NCBI GenBank assembly: GCA_003241695.1
Contig: QFPN01000002.1
Location: 248,001 to 312,000 of the forward strand
Origin: Ancylobacter novellus
GTDB lineage: Bacteria; Pseudomonadota; Alphaproteobacteria; Rhizobiales; Methylopilaceae
DNA: 64,000 nucleotides
Reading direction: 5' to 3'
Position numbers and translations under genes: made by a program. The notes under the pieces were generated by a model. That model worked only from the letters and a program-made list of their open reading frames with translations. It ran no database searches and was not told where the DNA came from. Positions 55,714-62,064 of the stretch are shown piece by piece; within the stretch, counting starts at the first letter, position 1, and each line of letters opens with the position of its first letter.

Positions 55714-56721
55714 TCACCCGAACTCCGCGATCAGCCGGTCAACGATCGGTCCCATGCCGAACCGCACCGGATCGCTCGCCGGCAGGCCGTGATCGGCGGC
55801 CGCCTTATCGATGACGGCGCGGGCCTCGGCCTCCGACAGGGCCGCGGTGTTGATCGCGATCCCGACGCAGCGGATGTCAGGGTTGGTCAGCCGGCCGAGC
55901 GACACCGTCGCCTCGATCACCTCGGCGATCGAGGGCAGGGGCGTCTGAACGCCGCGCATCGTGGTCCGGGTCGGCTCGTGGCAGACCACGAAGGCGTCGG
56001 GCTGGCTTCCGTGCAGCAGGCCGAGGGTCACGCCCGCGAAGGAGGGGTGGAACAGCGAGCCCTGTCCCTCGACCACGTCCCAGTGGTCGGGCGCGGCGGC
56101 GGGCGTCAGCCATTCGGCCGCGCCCGCGATGAAATCCGCCACCACCGCGTCGATCGCCACGCCGCGGCCGGCGATCAGCACGCCGGTCTGGCCGGTCGCG
56201 CGGAAGTCGGCGTCGAGCCCACGGGCGCGCATCTCGGCCTCGAGCGCGAGCGCCGCGTACTTCTTGCCCACGGAGCAGTCCGTGCCGACCGCGAGAACGC
56301 GGCGTCCGGGTCGCTTCGCGCCCTTGCCCGTCGCGAATCGTTCGGTCGAATGGCGCACGTCGAACAGGCTGCGTCCGTTCGCCTGCGCGGCCTCCGCGAT
56401 TCGGGGGACGTCGCCGAGCCGCATGTGGAGGCCGCTCGCGACGTCCATCCCCGCCTCGAGCGCCGCGACGATGGCGTCGACCCAATGGTCGGGCAGCGTT
56501 CCGCCAGCGTTCACCACCCCGATGACGAAGGTTTTCGCCCCGGCGGCCTGCGCTTCCGGCACGCTCATGTCGGGGAGCCCGACATCCGCGCCGCATCCCT
56601 CCATCCGCATCTGGCCGACGCACCAGTCGCGCCGCCAGTCGACCACGCCCGAGGCCGTCTTGGCCGCGAGCTGGTCCGGAGCGTCGCCCAGAAACAACAG
56701 GTAAGGCTTCGTGATCTCCAA
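55714..56721 (-). CDS. dgcN: D-glutamate N-acetyltransferase DgcN (DUF1611)
   Basis: This 335-residue DUF1611 protein starts at a TTG (56721) behind GGGAG. Features are PYLLFLGDAPDQLAAKT, VVDWRRDWCVGQ, VNAGGTLPDHWVDAIVAAL and the P-loop VGTDCSVGKKYAAL. FRATGQTGVLIAGRG and FHPSFAGVTLGLLHGSQPDAF follow. DUF1611 DgcN acetylates D-glutamate in some proteobacteria, then DgcA racemises it. No ATG exists in a suitable place, so a TTG start is required. It is divergent from the mla operon. Confidence 0.85.
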   Translation of the reverse strand: MEITKPYLLFLGDAPDQLAAKTASGVVDWRRDWCVGQMRMEGCGADVGLPDMSVPEAQAAGAKTFVIGVVNAGGTLPDHWVDAIVAALEAGMDVASGLHMRLGDVPRIAEAAQANGRSLFDVRHSTERFATGKGAKRPGRRVLAVGTDCSVGKKYAALALEAEMRARGLDADFRATGQTGVLIAGRGVAIDAVVADFIAGAAEWLTPAAAPDHWDVVEGQGSLFHPSFAGVTLGLLHGSQPDAFVVCHEPTRTTMRGVQTPLPSIAEVIEATVSLGRLTNPDIRCVGIAINTAALSEAEARAVIDKAAADHGLPASDPVRFGMGPIVDRLIAEFG

Positions 56722-56770
56722 TGCGCCGCTCCCGCCCCCGCTTCGCCTCGACAGGCTTCTAAAGCACTGA

Positions 56771-56797
56771 ATATTAGGGCGCGACCTGCCCCGACAA
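56771..56797 (-). promoter_or_regulatory. Candidate dgcN promoter
   Basis: On the minus strand, TAATAT (56776-56771) is preceded at 15 bases by TTGTCG (56797-56792). The -10 is near-perfect. The spacer is short, so confidence is low. Confidence 0.3.
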
Positions 56798-56832
56798 GCC
56801 AATCCCCGCACGGAGTTCACGGACCCCTTGGC

Positions 56833-57978
56833 GTGAGCACACAGACCGACGTTGCGGACCTCAAGGTCGAGCCCTTCGACGAAGGCCTCGTGCTGACCCC
56901 GCTCGGGCCCTGGACGGCGCAGACCGGCGACGCGCTGGAGCGCCGGATCGACGCGCTCGACCTCGCCGGCGCTTCGGGGCGGCGGGTCGCGATCGACATG
57001 GCCGAGGTCGAGCGGCTCGACACGGTCGGCGCGATCCTGATCGATCGGCTGAGGGAAGCGGCGAAGAGCGCCGGCGCCAAGGCGGAGTTCTTCGACGTCC
57101 GTCCTCAGCACGAGCGGCTGATGACGTCGCTCGAGGAGCACGACAAGCCGCCGCCTGCGGCTGCGAAGCGCCAGTTCGGCCCGGTGGCCTTTCTCGCGAC
57201 GGTCGGCAAGGGCGTCATCGAGATCGGCGACGACGTCACCCGCGCTCTCGGCTTCCTCGGCGCGGTGATCGCCGCCTGCGGTCGGATCGCGATCGCGCCC
57301 TGGCGGTTCCGCTTCACGTCGACCATTCATCATCTCGACCGCGTCGGCGTCGGCGCGGTGCCGATCATCGCGCTGATCTCGTTCCTGGTCGGCGCGATCG
57401 TGGCGCAGCAGTCGATCTTCCAGCTCAAGAACTTCGGCGCCACGCTGTTCGTGGTCGATCTGCTCGGCATCCTGGTTCTGCGCGAACTCGGCGTCCTGCT
57501 CACCGCGATCATGATCGCGGGCCGGTCGGGCTCCGCCTTCACGGCCGAGATCGGCTCGATGAAGATGCGCGAGGAGATCGACGCGCTGAAGACAATGGGC
57601 CTCGACACGATCGAGATCCTCGCGGTGCCGCGGCTGGTCGCCCTCGTGCTCGCGCTTCCGATGCTGTCCTTCATCGCCTCGATGGCGGCGCTGCTCGGCG
57701 GCGGGCTGGTCGCCTGGGTCTATGGCGACATCACGCCGGTCACCTTCCTGCAGCGTCTCAAGGACGCGCTGACGATCCAGACCTTCTTCGTCGGCATCAT
57801 CAAGGCGCCGTTCATGGCGATCGTGATCGGGCTGATCGCCTGCACCGAGGGCATGAAGGTCGAGGGATCGGCGGAATCGCTCGGAACCCGCACCACGGCC
57901 TCGGTCGTGAAGGCGATCTTCGTCGTCATCGTGCTCGACGGCGTCTTCGCCATGTTCTTCGCGGCGATGGGGATCTGA
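56833..57978 (+). CDS. mlaE: MlaE-type permease with fused N-terminal STAS domain
   Basis: This 381-residue protein starts at a GTG. Residues 1-115 form an MlaB-like STAS domain ([22 protein letters not shown]). Residues 120-381 form the MlaE permease ([51 protein letters not shown]-type core, [19 protein letters not shown]). Mla moves phospholipids between membranes. In E. coli MlaB is separate, but here it is fused, as in several alphaproteobacteria. mlaF follows after two bases. Confidence 0.92.
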   Translation: [381 protein letters not shown]

Positions 57979-57980
57979 CG

Positions 57981-58805
57981 ATGGCGGACCGCGCCGAAGA
58001 GGCTTCCGCCCCGGCCCCGAACGCGTCGGGCGAGCCCGAGCTCGTCATCAAGGTCCGCGATCTCGTGGTGGGCTTCGGCTCCCGCAACATCATCGACGGC
58101 TTCGACCTCGACGTCCGCAAGGGCGAGATTCTCGGCGTCGTCGGCCCGTCGGGCGCCGGCAAGTCGGTGACGCTCCGGGCGATCATCGGCCTGCTGCCGA
58201 AGCGCGCCGGCACGGTCGAGGTGTTCGGCGTCGACATGGACGAGGCGAGCCCGAAGCAGCGCCTCGCGATCGAGCGGCGCTGGGGCGTGCTGTTCCAGCA
58301 GGGCGCGCTGTTCTCCTCGCTCACGGTGAAGCAGAACGTCGCGATGCCGCTCAGGGAGCACACCCATCTTGGCGCGAAGATGATCGACGAGATCGCCCGG
58401 CTGAAGATCGACCTCGTCGGGCTCAAGCCGGAGGCCGCGGACCTGTTTCCCTCCGAGCTTTCGGGAGGCATGATCAAGCGCGCGGCTCTGGCGCGGGCGC
58501 TCGCGCTCGATCCCGACATCGTCTTTCTCGACGAGCCGACCGCGGGCCTCGATCCCATCGGCGCCAACGCCTTCGACCGCCTGATCATGACGCTGAAGGA
58601 CACGCTGGGGCTGACCGTCTATATGGTGACCCACGATCTCGACAGCCTGAGCACGGCGTGCGACCGCATCGCCGCCCTGAAGGGCGGCAAGCTGCTCGCC
58701 GTCGGGCCGATGTCCGAGATGGTGAAGAACGACGATCCGTGGATGAAGGAATACTTCCGCGGCGAACGGGCCCGCGCCGCGGGCATCGGCGCGAGCGCCG
58801 CATGA
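57981..58805 (+). CDS. mlaF: MlaF-type phospholipid ABC transporter ATPase
   Basis: This 274-residue ATPase has Walker A GPSGAGKS (55-62), a Q-loop in LFQQGALFSSLTVKQN, signature ELSGGMIKRAALARAL, Walker B DIVFLDEPTAGLDP and the H-loop MVTHDLDSL. The N-terminal 20 residues are Ala/Glu-rich and not conserved. It powers the MlaE permease. The MlaD-like gene follows after 18 bases. Confidence 0.94.
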   Translation: MADRAEEASAPAPNASGEPELVIKVRDLVVGFGSRNIIDGFDLDVRKGEILGVVGPSGAGKSVTLRAIIGLLPKRAGTVEVFGVDMDEASPKQRLAIERRWGVLFQQGALFSSLTVKQNVAMPLREHTHLGAKMIDEIARLKIDLVGLKPEAADLFPSELSGGMIKRAALARALALDPDIVFLDEPTAGLDPIGANAFDRLIMTLKDTLGLTVYMVTHDLDSLSTACDRIAALKGGKLLAVGPMSEMVKNDDPWMKEYFRGERARAAGIGASAA

Positions 58806-58823
58806 GCGTGGGAGAGTAGACAG

Positions 58824-60404
58824 ATGGAAACCCGCGCGAACCACGTCGTCGTCGGCGCCTTCACGCTGCTGGTCGTCGCCTGCGCCTTCGGCTTCGTGTG
58901 GTGGTTCGCCGCCGCCGGCCAGACCAGCGAGCGCGCGATCTACCGCGTGCAGTTCCAGGGGGCGGTGTCGGGGCTGACGCCCGGCTCCGGCGTGCTGTTC
59001 AACGGCATCCGCGTCGGCGACGTGACGAACCTCAACTTCGATCCGCAGGATCCGGCGAGGGTGGTGGCCCGCATCGAGGTGTTCAGGAACACGCCGATCC
59101 GCACCGACACCCGCGCGCGCCTCGAGATGACGGGCCTGACCGGCGGCGCCGTCATCCTGCTGACCGGCGGGTCGCAGACCGCGCCGGCCTTCCCGCTGGT
59201 GACGACCAAGGGCGGCGATCCCAACAACGCCCCGATCCTCATCGCCGAGGCTTCCGCCTTCCAGGACATTCTGGAGGGCGCCCGCAACGTGCTGCAGCAG
59301 GCGCAGACGACGTTCGGCGACATCCAGGGCCTCGTCGGCAATTCGCGCGGTTCGATCGAGCGGTCGCTCCAGAACGTCGAGCAGTTCACCTCGGCGCTCG
59401 CCGCGAACTCGGACGACCTCAAGAGCTTCATGCAGAACACGGGCGTCGCGGCGCGCCAGATCGGCAATCTCGCCGACAATCTCGTTCCGCTCGTGACCGA
59501 CGTGCAGAACCTCGTGCGCGCGGTCGACGTGAACAAGGTCGACCAGACCATGTCGAACGCGGTCGCCTTCACGGATTCGCTGAAGAAGGCCGGGCCGGAG
59601 GTCGAGAAGGCGCTGACGCAGATCGCCGGCCTCGCCGAGCAGCTTCGCGGCTCCGGCCTCAAGGTCGACGACGTGCTGACGCGCGTTCAGGGCATCGTGG
59701 CTTCGGTCGATCCCAAGACGGTCAATTCGGCGGTCGACCGCTTCAATCAGGTGCTGCAGTCGGTCGACCCGGCGAAGGTGAACTCGACCATCGCCTCGAT
59801 CGAGGAGGCGTCGCGCAACGCCAACCGCGCGATCGCGGCGATCGATCCTGAAAAGATCAACCGCGCGGTCGACGGCTTTTCGGGCCTGATGACCTCGATC
59901 GACGGGCCGACCATCAACCGGACGATCGCGAGCATCGACCGGGCGGTTTCGGCCGTCGACGGCGACAAGGTCCGCTCGACGATCGACAACGTGAACCGCT
60001 TCGCCGAGGCGCTCGGGCGCAACAGCCAAACGGTCGACCAGATCATCGCAGACGCGCGCAACGTTTCGGGTCGCCTGACCGGCACGGCCGACAAGCTCGA
60101 CGCCCTGCTCGACGACGCCCGCAAGCTCGTCGGATCCGGCGAGGCGCAAGGGGCGATCGCCGACTTCCAGAAAACCAGCCAGGCGATCCGCGAGCTCGCG
60201 ATCAAGCTCGACGGCCGCACCGCCGAGATCGCCACCGGCATCTCGCGTCTGTCGAGCTCCGGCCAGCGCGACCTTCAGGGCTTCATCGCCGACGGGCGCA
60301 GGACCCTCAACAACCTCGATTCCGTCCTGGGCGACATCAAGCGCAACCCCCAGCAGTTCCTGTTCGGGACCAAGGGCGGCGTACCGGAGTATCGTGGCCG
60401 ATGA
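58824..60404 (+). CDS. mlaD: MlaD-family MCE protein with long helical tail
   Basis: This 526-residue protein has one N-terminal membrane helix (about 10-30). One MCE domain occupies about 40-115 (FQGAVSGLTPGSGVLFNGIRVGDV, LEMTGLTGGAVI). A long region of about 380 residues follows with repeated heptad-like Ile/Val-Asp segments (SVDPKTVNSAVDRFNQVL, AIDPEKINRAVDGF, TIDNVNRFAEAL). E. coli MlaD is 183 residues, so the tail is large. It may form the helical barrel seen in PqiB/YebT-like or mycobacterial MCE assemblies. The stop overlaps the next ATG. Confidence 0.92.
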   Translation: METRANHVVVGAFTLLVVACAFGFVWWFAAAGQTSERAIYRVQFQGAVSGLTPGSGVLFNGIRVGDVTNLNFDPQDPARVVARIEVFRNTPIRTDTRARLEMTGLTGGAVILLTGGSQTAPAFPLVTTKGGDPNNAPILIAEASAFQDILEGARNVLQQAQTTFGDIQGLVGNSRGSIERSLQNVEQFTSALAANSDDLKSFMQNTGVAARQIGNLADNLVPLVTDVQNLVRAVDVNKVDQTMSNAVAFTDSLKKAGPEVEKALTQIAGLAEQLRGSGLKVDDVLTRVQGIVASVDPKTVNSAVDRFNQVLQSVDPAKVNSTIASIEEASRNANRAIAAIDPEKINRAVDGFSGLMTSIDGPTINRTIASIDRAVSAVDGDKVRSTIDNVNRFAEALGRNSQTVDQIIADARNVSGRLTGTADKLDALLDDARKLVGSGEAQGAIADFQKTSQAIRELAIKLDGRTAEIATGISRLSSSGQRDLQGFIADGRRTLNNLDSVLGDIKRNPQQFLFGTKGGVPEYRGR

Positions 60405-60988
60405 GATCTTCCATGCTCCGTTTCGGCCTCGTCGCCGCAGTCCTCGCGCTCGCCGCGTGCTCGTCCTCGAAGCCGCCGCAGACCTTCGACCTCAACGTGC
60501 CCGCCCGGCTCGCCGGGGGAGGGCCGGTGCGCGGCAATCTGGTGGTGGCCGAGCCGTCCGCGGTCGCGACCCTCGACGGCCAGCGCGTCGTGGTGCGGCC
60601 GAACGCGACCGAGGTCACCTATCTCGGCGACGCCCAGTGGTCCGACCGGCTGCCGAAGCTGGTGCAGTCGAAGATCGTCGAGGCCTACGAGAACTCGGGC
60701 AAGCTGAAGTCGGTCGGCCGTCCGGGAGACCGTCTCACCGTCGACTACCAGCTCGTGAGCGAACTGCGCGCCTTCGAGATCGACGCCGCGACCGGCGTCG
60801 CGCGGGTCGAGCTGTCGGCCAAGGTCGTCAACGACCGGACCGGCCAGATCACCGCCGCGGCGATCTTCTCGGCGACGCGGCCCGTGGGCGGCGCGATCAC
60901 CGGCCTGACGGCGACCTCGGCGCTGGATCAGGCGCTCGCCGAAGTGCTCGGCGACCTCGTGGGCTGGCGCAGCCGCGCGGGGGCCTGA
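60401..60988 (+). CDS. PqiC/YmbA-like auxiliary lipoprotein
   Basis: This 195-residue lipoprotein has a lipobox LAAC (C20). The DUF330 body follows: TFDLNVPARL, NLVVAEPSAVATLDGQRVVVRP, VTYLGDAQWSDRLPKLVQSKIVEAYENSG and LTVDYQLVSELRAFEID, with a C-terminal helix ALDQALAEVLGDLVGW. It would sit in the outer membrane as partner of the MCE pump. It overlaps mlaD by four bases (ATGA) and ends the operon. Its last 80 bases are duplicated at 61631-61715. Confidence 0.88.
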   Translation: MRSSMLRFGLVAAVLALAACSSSKPPQTFDLNVPARLAGGGPVRGNLVVAEPSAVATLDGQRVVVRPNATEVTYLGDAQWSDRLPKLVQSKIVEAYENSGKLKSVGRPGDRLTVDYQLVSELRAFEIDAATGVARVELSAKVVNDRTGQITAAAIFSATRPVGGAITGLTATSALDQALAEVLGDLVGWRSRAGA

Positions 60989-60993
60989 GCGCG
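60909..60993 (+). repeat. 3' end of the PqiC-like gene, left copy of an 85-bp direct repeat
   Basis: It spans the last 80 bases of the lipoprotein gene plus five bases. The right copy is at 61631-61715, exactly 722 bases away, with five mismatches and no gaps (94 percent identity). Confidence 0.9.
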
Positions 60994-61024
60994 CCGCGGA
61001 TCTGGCGCAGCCGGGGAAGGGCGC

Positions 61025-61564
61025 ATGAACCTCCTCGCGGGCTTCGCTCCCTTTTTCGTCTTCGCCGTTCTCATCCATTTCGGCTTCGTGGAGGCCGCCC
61101 TGTGGGCCGCCGCGGCCGCGGCCGCAGTTCTGGCGATCCGAGACCGCTTCCTTCTGAAGCGATCCGTCAAGGCGCTGGATGTCGGAGCCCTGACGCTCTT
61201 CGCTGCTCTCGCGCTCTACACCAGCCTGACGGGTCAAACCTGGACGATTCCGTCCGTTCGTCTGGTCGTTGACGGCGGTCTGCTCGCGATCGTGCTCGGA
61301 ACCCTGGCCGTGGGACGACCTTTCACGCTGCAATACGCTCGCGAGACCACGTCGCCCGACGCTTGGGGCTCCCCGCGTTTCATGGCGGTCAACCGCTGCG
61401 TTACGCTCGTCTGGGCGGCGGCGTTCGCGGTGATGGTCTTCGCCGACGCGGCGATGGTCTATGCGCCCGAAATCCCGAGCCGGATCGACATCCTCGCGAC
61501 CGTGCTGGCGTTCGTGGGGGCCTACAAGTTCACCGTTCGCGCGACCGCTCAGCCTGCGCGGTGA
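61025..61564 (+). CDS. Unrecognised four-helix membrane protein
   Basis: This 179-residue protein has hydrophobic segments at about 5-40, 55-72, 80-98, 120-145 and 155-172. Charged residues are few and clustered (RDRFLLKRSVK, YARETTSPDAWGSP). The order and the FMAVNRCVTLVW stretch recall small intracellular-septation or VC0807-like membrane proteins, but I cannot name a family. It lies between the two copies of the pqiC 3' end and is therefore probably an acquired cargo gene. GGGGAAGG precedes the ATG. Confidence 0.68.
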   Translation: MNLLAGFAPFFVFAVLIHFGFVEAALWAAAAAAAVLAIRDRFLLKRSVKALDVGALTLFAALALYTSLTGQTWTIPSVRLVVDGGLLAIVLGTLAVGRPFTLQYARETTSPDAWGSPRFMAVNRCVTLVWAAAFAVMVFADAAMVYAPEIPSRIDILATVLAFVGAYKFTVRATAQPAR

Positions 61565-61630
61565 CGGCTCGGAGAGAGCGGCGATCCTGTGAGAAAGGTC
61601 GGGCGCCCGGGCTCGCTCGACTGCGCAAAG

Positions 61631-61715
61631 CGGCGACCTCGGCGCTGTACCAGGCGCTCGCCGAAGTGCTCGGCGATCTGGTGGGCTGGCGCAGCCGTGC
61701 GGGGGCCTGAGCGCG
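61631..61715 (+). pseudogene. Detached duplicate of the PqiC-like gene 3' end
   Basis: An 85-base copy of 60909-60993 still encodes ALYQALAEVLGDLVGWRSRA and the stop, but has no start or upstream part of the gene. Three mismatches are at third positions or silent-type sites, so the copy is fairly recent or was under selection. 61565-61630 and 61716-61784 show nothing further. Confidence 0.85.
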
Positions 61716-61784
61716 GGGCTGATCGAGCGCCCGCCCTGGGATGGGCCGCCCTTCGCCGCCGGATCTTGCGATAGACCCACCGCC

Positions 61785-61879
61785 GTCATGCCCGAGCTTG
61801 TCTCGGGCATCCACGACTTCGGTTCCCGCAGCGCCTTACGATCAAGTCGTGGATACCAGCGCGAAGGCGCGGGCATGAC
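61785..61879. repeat. Dispersed palindromic repeat, copy 2
   Basis: The 95-base partner of the repeat at 556-647, starting GTCATGCCCGAGC and ending GGGCATGAC, with inner arms ATCCACGACTT and AAGTCGTGGAT. It sits after the duplicated pqiC end. The following 61880-62003 has no gene. Confidence 0.85.
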
Positions 61880-62003
61880 GGGGGAGGCGGGCGCCCATAC
61901 CGTCCGAAGCAGCCTCCTCCTCGAATGACGCCCCGCGCCTGATCCGCCGCCGCGATGCCCCGCCGCATGGCGGGGCGAGCCGCGTCCGTCACGGGGCGCG
62001 CCG

Positions 62004-62046
62004 AAAACGAAAAAGCCCGCCGGATCCTGCGACCCGGCGGGCTTTC
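62004..62046 (-). terminator. Rho-independent terminator of the GPR-like gene
   Basis: On the minus strand, a 10-bp GC stem (AGCCCGCCGG and CCGGCGGGCT, 62014-62043) is followed by TTTTTCGTTTT. It lies 19 bases beyond the stop at 62065. The other strand also has a short T-run. Confidence 0.85.
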
Positions 62047-62064
62047 CAGAGCAGCGCGCCCGGC

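Noticed and set aside
55675..56832. Extended plus frame upstream of mlaE
   Set aside because: It is antisense to dgcN. The STAS-MlaE protein starts at the GTG at 56833.
55714..57333. Extended minus frame suggesting a dgcN product of 539 residues
   Set aside because: The extra N-terminus lies opposite mlaE and is unlike DUF1611. A TTG at 56721 with a ribosome site gives the normal length.
57720..60149. 809-codon minus-strand frame opposite the mla genes
   Set aside because: The plus-strand genes have clear Walker, MCE and MlaE motifs. The minus frame arises from high GC third positions.
61589..61774. 61-codon plus frame after the membrane protein
   Set aside because: It runs across the duplicated pqiC end in a different frame and has no ribosome site or family feature.
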